Shown here: piece by piece, positions 46,202 through 57,505 of the stretch
Layout: every line of letters begins with the position of its first letter
Position numbering within the stretch: the first letter of the stretch is position 1
NCBI RefSeq assembly: GCF_024139115.2
Contig: NC_085139.1
Span: forward strand, 11,193,533 to 11,257,532
Source of the DNA: Armigeres subalbatus
Lineage: Eukaryota > Arthropoda > Insecta > Diptera > Culicidae
Direction of reading: 5' to 3'
Length of the DNA: 64,000 nt
Notes under the pieces: generated by a model
Seen by the model: the letters and a program-made list of their open reading frames with translations, nothing else
Database searches by the model: none
What the model was told of the DNA's origin: nothing
Position numbers and translations under genes: made by a program

Positions 46202-48051
46202 CATTGGCGTAAATAAGGAGGGGCCGGGGGCCTGGCCCCTAACATGGCCCCCCAGAAAATTTTGAAAAGTAATTCCAACAATTGGTTTATTTCATTTACA
46301 TATTTCTACATATTTCTTAATTTTGATTATGAATTCTATAAACATATTTTTTGTTGCGTTATCACATCTATGACCATTTGTTCAACAAGCATCGAAATGT
46401 TTAAGTTGGACCCCGGGAACATTTTTTCGATTTAAGCTAAAATCAATGCCGCTTCTAATTCTTTACTAGCTTAAAATAATAAATTTGTTCTGCATTTGTT
46501 TGACTAGTATCCTGGTCACTAGAAACATAAAACATATTATTAAGATATAAATATTTCTGTTCTATTAAACTACCATCCGCTTCAAAAAGACTGAAGCACT
46601 ACATCAAAATAAGTACATGTACACAAATCCGGTCAATGAAATTTCGAACGACCATTCTTTCGAAAATCTTCGAGCTAATCGCAAGGTATGCCGCAAAACG
46701 GTTGATCAAATTCCTATGGAGCTTTTTGCTTTCGTTATATAATTCTGGCAAGAAAGATATAAAATTCTAAAACTTAAGAATCTTTGTTACAATGACAGAA
46801 AATCAACAACGCATTCCATTGAAAGTATTTGAACAAAACTTAGGCAACCTTAGCACAATTCAGATCGATTTGGTTGCTTCTCAAGTCTCTTTGATTTTTG
46901 CAGAGAAATCTCTTACCTATTCAGAAAACCATAATAAAGCCTCTTCCTAACGTCAGTAACTACAGAAACCCTATGTTATTCTGGAATTTGTTTTATGACT
47001 CATGGAATTTATGACTCATAAAAAACACTTTAGGATTCCAAATTTGAGGTCATCGGTACTTAACTATTTCAGCACATAGCATACATTTTGGAATTGGAAT
47101 ATAAGTATTCATTTATATTGATTATTCGAAAAAAAAATTCGTAGAATTTATTCCACATCTAAAGAGTTTCAAAAATTTCAAGTTTCAAAAAAATCGAGAT
47201 CTTTATGCATTAAGTAAGGGTCTGTTCACAAATTACGTAACGCTTCTGGGGGGAGGGGGGAGGTCCTACTTGCGTTCTTGTTACACTAAAGTGGGGGGGT
47301 GGGTACTACCAAATGTTACGCATAACGCGAATAAAAATTCATTTGAATGTCTTGTTTAATCACTGATTGAAGTAATTGCTGTTTATCGTTATCGATATTA
47401 GTCATTATCGAATAAACTTAACATAGCGGGACTGATATGCGTAAAATACCAAGCGAATATTGTATTTCTCGACACCACAGTTCCGCAAACTATGTAAATG
47501 GTTATGATCGCAAATTCTATTTTCGTTTCTGCTAGCTGCATTCTTGATATCTTTGATTATTAATTATTGAGCTCTATTCTAATAGTGTTCAAAAAATACC
47601 AAAACCCAAATGCTTCAGAAGGAGAATTTTTTTTCACAGTTACGCGTTACATGGGAGGAGGGGTAGCAAAAAATGTTACTTTTTGCTACGAGGGAGGAGG
47701 GGTCAAAACTTGGATTTTTGCGTTACGTTTCAGAAATATACTCATATCGAATTTCATTTATAGTTAATTCGTAGAAGATTCTTGAATCTTAGATTACACT
47801 TATCCACATTCAGTAACATGGAGAAGACAAGTTGACACAGACACAGCGTTTTGAAGCAATCACAGCATCATTGGAAATCAATTGTATTATTCGCGATTTT
47901 TTATGTTGGTTGTAGGACGAATGAGCGATAAACTTAGTCAAACAATTTCTATTGCAATCCATGCGCACAGTGCTTTAAATCGCCTTTGAAAATTACATCC
48001 CACCAGCTGGTGCCATGGCCCCCCTAGACCGAGACTCTAGTTACGCCTATG
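46202..48051 (+). mobile_element. Non-autonomous hAT-like element with 8-bp target duplication
   Basis: The left end CATTGGCGTAA and the right end TTACGCCTATG are imperfect terminal inverted repeats of 11 bp. The direct repeat TTCATTAA flanks both sides (46194-46201 and 48052-48059), the 8-bp duplication typical of hAT transposition. Subterminal GGGGCC/GGCCCC-rich blocks near both ends (GGCCTGGCCCC, ATGGCCCCCC) also mirror each other. No transposase frame is visible in the 1850 bp. A second old repeat with ACGTAACGC and long G runs is nested at about 47218-47745. Confidence 0.85.
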
Positions 48052-48702
48052 TTCATTAACAAAAACATTACATTAAACATTTAAATTCGTTTTACCTTTT
48101 TTTACGTTTCATTAACTAACACGGTGTTCGCTGAAATAAAAAAAAACACGTCCTTATGACGTCTGCTACGTTAACTGTTAATTGAGAAATTTGATTAAAA
48201 TAGACTCAGAACAATTCACTCCAATCACACTTTACCTTTTAGTCAAACTAGCCAAACCCAACTTTAAATACTAAGAAAATTCGTAGCCTACTCTCGCAAT
48301 CGTTCCCTAAATCACCAGTCGTTCACTTAGCGAAATGATCGAGTTCTGGTCTGAATTTTATGAAGAAACTTATCCTTTGAAAAGCCGTTAATTATTTTAA
48401 ATTTGCGCCAAATAAATTTTAAAATGGCGACAAAGAGTGCGTGCCTTCAGTGAGTTGATAAAAACGAACACATGAGAACACTACAACAGTCAATGGTCAA
48501 TTTCAATTTGGATAATAATTTAGTAAGGACACAAACATCGTAATCGACATTCAAACAAACATTTAAATTTCTTTTCGTCCGGTTTCCAATTATTCACTTA
48601 ATATAATATTGCATTATTTTATTAATTCCAAATAATTTAAATTTGTAATTTTACTTGAAATAAGAAAAAACGTCATAAATTACTATTTTGACTTACCGCC
48701 AG
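48052..48702. other. AT-rich spacer, possible intron
   Basis: No coding frame. It would be upstream of exon A on the minus strand. Confidence 0.3.
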
Positions 48703-48904
48703 TGGGGGTGACAATGGGTCTGGGGGTGAGAATGGGTCATCGCTCTTACCGGCAGCCTGGAGGTCGTAGAGCAAAATCGGTCAAAAAGGTCTCTTATATT
48801 TTAGTCTTCTTGCCCTCAGATACATTCAATCCAATGTACAAATATTCTAAGTAGTTGGAACAGTGACCCATTCTCACCCCCATTTGACCCATTGTCACCC
48901 CCGA
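48703..48904 (-). mobile_element. TIR mini-element, copy 2 (opposite orientation)
   Basis: About 202 bp related to 1390-1592 in reverse orientation, with GGGGGTGACAATGGGTC at one end, ATTGTCACCCCCGA at the other and the same internal words (TCAGATACATTCAATC, GTAGTTGGAACAGTGACC). It sits directly beside R1-like sequence. Confidence 0.8.
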
Positions 48905-48949
48905 CGACATGTACTTAAAATTTATCGAAAAAACGTAAAACGTTACAAA

Positions 48950-50595
48950 ACGTCGATCTCCTGGAGACGGTCGAGGCGACGCCCTGATCATAAAAGCGAG
49001 TGATAGAACGACGTATGCAGCAATCCTCAGGAAAGTGAGGACGGCGTACCCAGAAGGGGTTGCTGTTCGATGAAGAAAGATCCTACAATCAAAAGCTCGT
49101 TGCCAATTCCTTGGGCAGTGAAGCAAACGTAAGAGCTCTAACACAGGATGCAGTAGTCGAGTGCAGAGACCTGGACGAGATTACGTCGGAAAACGAACTG
49201 AGGGAGGCTCTAGTCTCGCAATATATGCTGGTGCAGGTGCAGATGACGATCCGGTTGAAGGAAGCGTACGGTGGTACTCAAGTAGCAGCGATACGATTAC
49301 CAGCAATTGCTGCCAACAAAATGGTGGAGGTGGGCAAGGTGAAAGTCGGATGGTCGGTATGCCCGTTGAGACTCACTCCGTGGGCACCAAAGAGACGGTG
49401 CAATGCTTCAAACGCATGGCGTTTGGACACCAGGCGCGAAACTGCAAAGGTCCGTACAGATCCGGTATATGTAGAAAATGTGGCAAAGAATTACACGTTG
49501 CTAGGGACTGTACGAAGCAACCGAGATGCCTGCTCTGCAAACCGGAGGATGGAAACGATCATACGATGGGTGGCTGCCAATGCCCTGCATACAAGAAGGG
49601 CCCTCCTTAGCCGTGCGGTAAGATGCGCGGCTACAAAGCAAGACCATGCTGAGGGTGGCGCTGGGTTGATTCCCGGTTCCGGTCTAGGCAATTTTCGGAT
49701 TGGATATCTCGACTTCCCTGGGCATAAAAGTATCATCGTGTTAGCCTCAGGATATACGAATGCGAAATGGTAACTTGGCTTAGAAACCTCGCAGTTAATA
49801 ACTGTGGAAGTGCTTAGAGAACACTAAGCTGCGAGGCGGCTCTGTCCCAGTGTGGGGATGTAATGCCAAGAAGAAGAAGAAGAAGACAAGAAGGCGATGG
49901 CGGGTCGGGATTAATGGAGATCATCCAGTTGAATCTCAATCATTGCGACACCGCACAGCAACTGTTATGGCAGTCGACAACAGAAGCAATTTGTGACGTG
50001 GCAATTTTTGCTGAACCTTATCGACTCCCTTCAAATAACGGTAACTGGGTGGCGGATTCATCGGGGATTGCGGCTATCCAAGTGATGGGAAAATTCAAGC
50101 TCTAGCGGAGGTTTTGTGTCCGGACAAGCTGAAGATCATCGCGGACGGCCTTTTCCGCAGCATGGTTCTACGACGTGGGCGCGTACGCCGTACGAAGGTG
50201 AACCAAGTAACCGCTGCAGGTATGCAAGTCTCCAATGACGAGCTATTATTAGTGGCGAAAGGTTTGAAGATGAAGAAAGCTTCGGGTCCGGATGGAATTC
50301 CAAATGTGGCTCTAAAATCCGCGATTTTGGTGTTTCTGGACCTGTTGAGGATTGTGCTGCAGAAGTGTTTAGTAGAAGATCCAGAAACTGGTGCTGCTGC
50401 CAAAACCGAAGAAAAATCCATTATCGTATGAGCCCTTATGTCTGCTGGATACGCTGGGAAGCTTCTGGAAGGTTATCCTTAAAGGCTTACACATTTACGG
50501 AGGTGAGACGCTTATCGGAAAAAAACAGTTCGGATTCCGTAAAGGGAGATCGACTTTGGATTCAATCAGGACAGTCATTGAAGATGCATAGAGGG
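48950..50595 (+). pseudogene. R1-like LINE: ORF1 zinc knuckles, endonuclease start and RT start
   Basis: From about 48960 the plus strand encodes GDALIIKASDRTTYAAILRK, then CCHC-type knuckles at about 49400-49590: HQARNCKG with the second Cys of the first knuckle replaced by Met, CRKCGKELHVARDC, and CLLCKPEDGNDHTMGGC. ORF2 starts near 49915 with MEIIQLNLNHCDTAQQLLWQ and AEPYRLPSNNG, the N-terminus of an R1-type endonuclease. The rest of the endonuclease is deleted at about 50100. RT follows with MKKASGPDGIPNVALKSAI, FWKVILKGL and KKQFGFRKGRSTLDSI, then is cut by another element at 50605. Stops and shifts make it inactive. Confidence 0.85.
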
Positions 50596-50604
50596 TGTCC
50601 AAAA

Positions 50605-52246
50605 GTAGGCTGACCAGATCATTTTGGTAGAAAAACGGGACAAACGCACTTGCAAAAAGGGACATATCAAAACTTGTGACAAAATTCAAGAGCTTCAAAT
50701 TTTCAATATTTATGGAGCTAATTTTCATTTTCCGTGTAAGAAGTTTGAGAAAAGTTTAGAATGAATTTTCAATACCATAAGTTATTAATCCATAACCTTC
50801 TTTTAAGTACATTAACTAACCTTCTAAGTATTAAGTTAGTTGTGGAAAATGCTAAACTTCAAATACTTCACTCTTCAAAGGGCGCGGACAAAAACACTAA
50901 GGAACAAAAAATTACGCATTTTTCAATATTATGAAAAATTCTGGAATTTTGAAATTTTATTTTAATCCACTACATTATGTATTATGTATTATGTATTAAA
51001 CATGCATTAAGATCTAAGGATTTTATTACTGACCAATATAAAAAACTTTTCCAATTTTAAACTATTGAAAATAACAAAAAATAGTCAAAGTATCCTTCCT
51101 GAAGGTTGGTTTACAGTTCGGAAAACGTGTCATGGGAGTTGATTCCCATGCATCAAAGGGGGGGTTGCGTTTTCGTAGCTAAAATCCCCTCAATCCGCCT
51201 CTTTAAAAAAAAACATGGCGAATCAAATCCCGTGACAAGTTTTACGCATTGTAAACCAGCCTTTCAAGCCGATTTGGGCATTAGAGATAAAAAAAACAAT
51301 TTAAAAAATGTCAGAAGACAAATGCGAAAAGAGAAATAGGGTGGGATTATTTTCCATGCCAATACCCTTTACCCATGAATATAAATGAGGAACATCTGCG
51401 GATAAAAATAACAAGAATCTTAACAAGGAAAGAACATTAATAAGAAGTAATTTTAATTATTTCCATGAATATGATTGGCGCATGTGAATAAATATCATAT
51501 TTAATCAATTCACAGTTCTTTTTTCGAAATTGATTTAAATGACGCTAAAAGTAGCCTCACTTCTCTCATGTGCTTCCAAAAGGTTCACGCGACTCTGAAC
51601 TATTAACTAACTTAAGGTACGTGGGACCGAAGTCCGACCAAATTTTCACTCGGTTTGAAACTACCCTAAACTCAAACCTAAACTCGATTTTGTTCAGCTA
51701 ATTTATAAATTATTATTTTTTATTCCGTCGTTTTTATATTGGATGAATTCGAAATATTCTGAATTATTCAAGAAGACTTTTGATTCCTAATGTTTCAAAT
51801 ATTCAAACGATTGAAAATTATGTGGTGTAGCAGAATTAAAAAATAGAATTAACCTTCTTTAAAGATTTAAAAAATCGGAAAATGAACTTAATCGGGAAAT
51901 TAGAATGTCTGTCCCTGCGCTTCGTTTTATAGAAGCGTAACCTGATTTTCAGATCATACTTCCCAAGTAACATTTTAAGTTTTCTAACGCTCTTGAAAAC
52001 CATAATTTACTCTACAAGAGTGTTATAAAACCAACATAAAACCAAAATGTTACTAGGGTTATTTACCGAGTTACCGGTTTCGTTCAATCCACTAATGAAA
52101 TTGGCCAAATTTTAATTCCATTTTGCAGCTCTTTGGCAGAATCAATGAAAAACAGGACAAATTGAGGATTTTTTCGATTACGACAGGACAGCCCAATAAG
52201 GTCTAAAACAGGACTGTCCGTTAAATACGTAATATAGTCAGCCTAC
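50605..52246 (+). mobile_element. 1.6-kb TIR element inserted in R1-like RT
   Basis: The ends GTAGGCTGAC and GTCAGCCTAC are an exact 10-bp inverted repeat. The R1 frame is interrupted between RT motifs on either side and resumes directly after the right end. The flanks CCAAAAG and CCAAGAG look like a 7-8-bp target duplication with one change. No transposase is visible; a 77-codon frame at 51106-51339 has no motif. The superfamily is unclear, hAT-like by duplication size. Confidence 0.75.
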
Positions 52247-53190
52247 CAAGAGAGACGGAGCGGCAATCGGTTCTGCGCGATAGTGACGATTGACGTCAAA
52301 ACGCGTTTCAATAGTGCCAGCTGGGAAGCCATTGCCGCAGCGCTGCATGGAATCGAATCTCCGACTTCCTGTGAGGATCCAGAGACTACTTCCTGAACCG
52401 GATTCTGGTTTGACGCACGAACTCGGGCAGAAGTCGATCAGGTTACGGCAGTGTTCCACAAGGGTCCATACTAGGCCCGACGTTATGGAATGTTGTACAA
52501 CGGAGTTCTGATGCTGAAATTTCCCAAAGGTGTAAAGATTTACGGATTCGCAGTAGAAACCTGGATGAACAAAACGGATTATGCTGGTCAGCAACTGCAA
52601 AGTAATCTAGCGGATGCAGATCACCATCGGAGGCACGACATCCCGTCGGTGCGGACTCTGAGACATCTGGTGTGATGATTGATGACCGGCTGAACTTCAG
52701 CACCCACGAGGACTATTCTTGTGAAAGGCGTCTAAAATGATCAGTGCGTTAGCAGGATCATGCCGAACGTCACGTTCGAAGGCGAAGTAGGCGTCTTCTG
52801 GCGTCTTCGATTGCCAAGGTTTGCGGAAGTACGGAGAGATTCCTGCCTACGGGTGGACACCATCGCAAAACGAATGTGTCGCGATGAATATACGTGGAAT
52901 GCGGTAAGCAGAGCCGTGACGCAAATACTGTCAGAGCTGCAGTGTCGATGGAGAATAGACCAGCAAATAAGCGTCAGTTTGGAGGAAATCCAGCACAGTG
53001 AGCAGTGTTTGGTCCCTGGTCTTCGGGGCGCCAGCACCGGAAGTCTTCTGCCACCAGAATCGTCGGACCGACCTTGGCACTCGAGCCGCCAACCTGCTGG
53101 AGAAAGAAGAAAGAAGAAGGAAGTTTTCGGTATGTAGGGCACCGCCAATGCGGACGTCACCACCCCTGTCGCGCAGATTCCTGCGATTAG
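52247..53190 (+). pseudogene. R1-like LINE, RT continuation
   Basis: Sequence resumes with RSGNRFCAIVTIDVKTRFNS and ASWEAIAAALHGIESPT (RT domain with the first catalytic Asp), then GMLYNGVLMLKFPKGVKIYG and a degraded active-site region, RHDIPSVRTLRHLV, and CLRVDTIAKR near the end. This is the same frame logic as 48950-50595, so both pieces are one R1-like copy split at 50605-52246. The active-site FADD block is missing or ruined. Confidence 0.8.
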
Positions 53191-53264
53191 GTTTCGTCTT
53201 GATCGCAGCTCTCCTGACTGGAACTCGGTACTTTAGTATCGAGGATGATACGATTATGCCGGAG

Positions 53265-53335
53265 CGGGACATTTGGCATAAAGACCATATGGCATAACGG
53301 TCATTTGGCGTAACGGACATATGGCATAATCATTT
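53265..53335 (+). repeat. Short 16-bp tandem repeat
   Basis: Four units of the type CATTTGGCATAAAGAC, CATATGGCATAACGGT, CATTTGGCGTAACGGA, CATATGGCATAATCA. They are related in wording to the degenerate repeat field at 27.7-29.5 kb. Confidence 0.75.
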
Positions 53336-53509
53336 TTTGTGTTCATAAAACAAGTTACTAGACTAAGTGATGCTGAAAAAATCCAGAATGGTGAATATAA
53401 CACAGCTCGATAATAATATTAAAAAGACATAATCCTTTCGTAGAAAGCATGCATTAGCCGAGTATGAAGCAATGTTAATTGTTATCTCCCAATTGGAAAA
53501 AAGCATCTA

Positions 53510-53712
53510 TTTGGATGCGTTTGCTCGTTTAAGACAATGGAGTATGTGATCCCTTTTTAAAAGCAGGCAATGGTGGATCGATGCTTCTTTAAAATAAGCG
53601 CTTGCGGATTAAGAAAATTGTGTATATGATTACTTATTTAAAAGTAGGCCATTGCCCGGATTAAGACAATAATGGATGTGATCTCTCTTTAAATTAAAGC
53701 GTTTGCTCGGCA
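53510..53712 (+). repeat. About 50-bp minisatellite, locus 2 left part
   Basis: Diverged units with GATCCCTTTTTAAAAG, GCGCTTGCGGATTAAG and GATGTGATCTC. The array stops where the Jockey-like element's tail begins at 53735 and resumes at 55945. Confidence 0.8.
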
Positions 53713-53734
53713 TAACGCGATATTTATTTATTTA

Positions 53735-55945
53735 TTTCGTCAACCGACGTAGACTAGTACAAATACATATACATGTGTTTTTCTTTCGTAATGCTATAGT
53801 AGATTATGAAATACAATAAAAACATTTAAATCATTTTTTTTTGCCAAAGTTGTATATAATTATGAATTTAAATTGTTGAATTCCTTATTTTCGTGTTTGA
53901 AAATATTGTTTAATGTTATGCCGAGACATTGTTAAGTCAATAGCTTCGCAGTGTTGATTATAAACAGCCATCATTCGGTTCAGAGGTCCAAATTTGGCGT
54001 AATTTGTTCGGCGGTGGTTAGTGAAAAATAAAGTCCTATGTCAAGTAGCCGAAGGTATGTAAAAATTTAATTTCGACAAAATTTCAGTTGAGTCAACACG
54101 TTGAGATACTATATCGTTAACAAATGAAACCGTTGCAAACTCTCGACGCTGTTTCAATGTTTGATGTTTATAAACGCAACGTGATTCATAAGATGGAAGG
54201 AAATGACGTCCAACCTAATTTACGAAGAGCGTATAGTAGAAATTGTTTTTGTACTGATTCTATCTTTCTTCTTGCAGGGTTAAGTAAGGCGACCATACAA
54301 TGCTACAATACTCCAGTATGGATCGTACATATAGAAATATATAGTGTTTTGATTGTGTAGGGATCCTGAAAGTTGAAACAGAAGCGCTTGATAAAGCCTA
54401 GCATATTATTAGCTTTGTGAATGATTGTGTTATAGTGATCAACAAGAGTTAGTTTTGAATCTAAAATCACTCCTAAATCTCTAACTCTTTCACTTCTTTC
54501 TACAGTTTTGTTTCCTAGTACAATTTGAGTATTTGGTGTTGTTCTTTTTCTGCTGAATGATATGATGTTGCATTTCTTTACATTTAGTTGCAATAGGCTT
54601 TTCTCTGCTTATAAAACATCTGTATTTCATTCTGGAATACGATAATGTCGCCTTCATTTTTATTTCCATAAATAACTTTATGTCATCGGCATAAATTAAA
54701 ACTTTATATTTTTGAGAATGAGAAATGTCATTTACATACAATATAAATAAAGAGGCCTAGTTGGGAGCCTTGTGGAACTCCTGAAGTGACTTGAATGGGA
54801 TTGGATTTCATTCTATTAATTTAATTATTTGTTGCCGGTCTGTGAGGTAAGATTCAAGCCATCTAAGGAGTCTAGCTCAATTCAATTTTTGCAATTTGAA
54901 GAGTAACAATGGAATGTCAATGCGATCAAACGCCTTGCTAAAGTCAGTACAGAGCTTCCACGTAGTTACCATTATCCATCGCATGAAAAGTATAATCAAT
55001 GAATTCTATTAAATTTGTGGCGTTGAGCGACCTTTAAAAAATCCGTGCTGTTTATTTGTAATTCTGTTTTTAAGTTGTGAAAATAATTTTCTAATAATAG
55101 ATTCAAAAAGTTTGGGAATCAAGAGATAATGGGTATTCCACGGTAATTACGAATGTCCGATTTGAAGATGAACAAGGTAAGAGCTTTTCCATACCCTGGG
55201 AAAACTTCCGGATTCAGTGACAATCTGAAGAGCCAAAATAAGGTGCCGTCAGCTCTTTAAGACTCTTCAAAAATACCGGTGGAATGCCGTCAGGAAGAGC
55301 CTTTAGATGCATCTATGTTTTTAAAGCGTTTAGAATATCGTTTACCATGATCTGATTAACACCAATATCCCTAGCAAATTCTGGGACAGGTGCAAAAAAT
55401 CAGGGTCGATCTTGTTCCGAAAAGGTGGTGTATATTTCTTGGAAGAAATCTCAAGAATTACAGATGTCTTCGAGGAATTACCGACGTTCATCTAGATACA
55501 TGGATGAGGAAAATTGTCTGATTTTATTTGATTTTACGTAATTGAAGAAGTTCTTTGGGCATGACTTTATTTCGTTTTCTGGTTTCGTATTATACTCTTC
55601 AAATGCTGCATCAATGCTGTTTTAATTGATCGCAGATGTCTAAATATTTTCCAAATTTTCATTCGAATTGTCTAGTTGTAATTTTTATGTAATTTTTGTT
55701 TGAGATTCCTTAAATTTTTTATCTGTCTATTATACCAAATTGGATATTTCGAATTTCGGTTCCGTCTTTTTCCTTATTGGAACCTCTTCAGTAATAATAT
55801 TGAAAATGATGTTATAAAGACATCAACGGAAGATTCGATATTCCTTCATTCTCTAAAATTTGCTTGCAGTTTAATCTACTTAGCTTATGTCTTATGTTTC
55901 ATAGTTTGCTCTATGGTAATCAGGACTTCTGAAGTCACAGTCCTG
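53735..55945 (-). mobile_element. Jockey-superfamily LINE, 5'-truncated, inside a minisatellite
   Basis: Minus strand, 5' to 3'. About 55560-55400 carries KSCPKNFFNYVKSNKIRQFS, the linker before RT. RT follows to 54490: LNATNLIEFIDYT, then GVPQGS/LFILYVNDI-type pieces and YADDIKLF with the catalytic Asp pair at about 54690. The thumb is at 54593-54303, with ERVRDLGVILDSKLTLVDHY, KANNMLGFIKRFCFNF and DPYTIKTLY. The C-terminus NQHCEAIDLTMSRHN is near 53950, followed by a 3' untranslated region ending in an AAATAAATAAATA tail at about 53735. Frameshifts break the frame. The ~50-bp minisatellite abuts both ends. Confidence 0.8.
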
Positions 55946-56345
55946 GGTTTTGGCGATGGTGGATGTGATCCTTTCTTTGGATAGGTTCTCTGCGGATTAG
56001 GGAATGGTGGATATGTTCTCTTCATTAAATGTAGGCACTTGTCGGATTAAAAAATGCGGTGGATGTGATCCATTTTTTAAAAGTAGGTGCTTCTTGGAAT
56101 ATTCAATTGTGGATGAGATCTCGTCTTCAAATAAAGGCGTTTCCTCGGCATGAGGGCGATGGTAGATATGACTCCTTCTTTGGAAGTAGTTTGGTTTGTG
56201 GATAAGGCAATGGTGGATGTGATCGTTTCATTAAAACTAGTGCTTGCTCGAATTAAGACAATGGTGGTGTAACTCCTTCTTTAAAAGTAGGCGCTTGGTG
56301 GATTTGATTACTTCTTCAAAAGTAAAAGTGATTCATTTTTGGAAA
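55946..56345 (+). repeat. About 50-bp minisatellite, locus 2 right part
   Basis: About eight diverged units (GCGATGGTGGATGTGATCC, TCTTTAAAAGTAGGCGCTTG). Same unit as 11690-12190 and 53510-53712. Confidence 0.85.
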
Positions 56346-56605
56346 AACGAGTGGGTAATGTATAAACGTAACGTATTTATATTTAACTTTTGAATCTATG
56401 GGGCTTGATTATAGGTATTAATATTGGAAATGACAACTTCCATGCTGTGTAGAATTATTAACAAGTTGTTTATTTTCAAACTTCTGGAAATAAAACTCAT
56501 TAATAAATACGTAATCAGAATTGCTTTGTTTCTAACTATTCAGCTCTTATATACTCTAGCAAATGAAGGGAAATTATAGATTACTTATTGATGATAGTAT
56601 TTAAA
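56346..56605. other. AT-rich spacer, nothing seen
   Basis: No frame or repeat recognised. Confidence 0.3.
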
Positions 56606-57215
56606 CTTGAGCTTGAGCTTGAGCTTGATTGACTGCTCGTAGTTGCTACTCCATTATGACCAGATCAGCTGTTCTTGCACAGGGAACCAACAGATGTTTG
56701 CTTGGGACTAGCACACATCTTCAATGTACAAGTACTGGTGATCTCATTTGAGTCATACTGGCGCCTGCCACGTCAGAATGCAAGTCAATGTAGGGAAGGA
56801 GGAGGAAATGATGATGCAATCACTCGCCCACTGCAAGCCGAATATACCTCTGCACTTGCCACGAGTTCATGCAGATTTGTTGGAATTTCTGGGTTGGGTT
56901 GGAGGCAGAGGTCCGTCTTGGTTAACGAGCTGCCAATGTGATAGATGGGAGAAGGTAACTGATAGAATTTCTAATTGGATGTAGGAAACTCTATAGTTCA
57001 TTTCCAATTCTAGCAGATTACTGTTAGAATACTCAAGTTGAAGGTAGGAATAGTAATGGAAACGGTATGGAAGTCCATTTCCAGTTCTAGCGATTGCTAG
57101 AACATGAGAAATAAAGAAAGATACAAAGTAGGAGAATGGAACGGACCTGGGATTGAACCCGACCTCCTGCGTATGAGGCAGAAGCAGTAGCCATATGACT
57201 ACCAAGCCCGAAACG
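56606..57215 (-). mobile_element. tRNA-derived SINE, about 610 bp, with (TCAAGC)n tail
   Basis: The minus strand starts with a tRNA-like head: a GGCTTGGTAGTCATATGG A-box region, an anticodon-like arm TCTGC-CTCATAC-GCAGG whose 7-base loop would place CAT (Met), and the B box GGTCGGGTTCAATCCC. RNA polymerase III would start here. A long unrelated body of about 500 bp follows, and it ends in four TCAAGC repeats at about 56637-56606. Acceptor and D stems do not pair well, so this is not a tRNA gene. The microsatellite tail is a usual SINE trait. Confidence 0.7.
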
Positions 57216-57224
57216 CGAGAGATC

Positions 57225-57505
57225 ACGGACTGACGTTAATTTTATTACCGGCGCAATGCAGATTACAATCATTCGCCGACCGCGCGATCGTTCTGCTGTC
57301 CGAAACAAGAGATCTCGCACTGAACTGATTAATTTTATTACCGCCAATGCAGAACACAATATTTCGTCCGATCACGCGATCGTTCTGCTGTCGAAACAAG
57401 AGAGATCACGCACTGAACTGATTAATTTTTTACCGCCGCGCAATGCAGAACATAATTCGTCCCATCACGCGATCGTTCTGCTGTCGAAACAAGAGATCAC
57501 GCCTT
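57225..57505 (+). repeat. About 95-bp tandem triplication
   Basis: Three units carry GATCACGCACTGAACTGATT, TTATTACCGCC, AATGCAGAACA and CGCGATCGTTCTGCTGTCG. They start next to the SINE head. Small indels separate the units. The 85-codon frame across it is a by-product. Confidence 0.85.

Noticed and set aside
47247..47300. G-quadruplex candidate in long G runs
   Set aside because: Runs are long but poorly spaced, and they belong to a known style of dispersed mosquito repeat nested in the hAT element.
57130..57215. A functional tRNA gene
   Set aside because: A and B boxes and an anticodon-like arm are present, but the acceptor and D stems do not pair, and the sequence runs on into a long SINE body.
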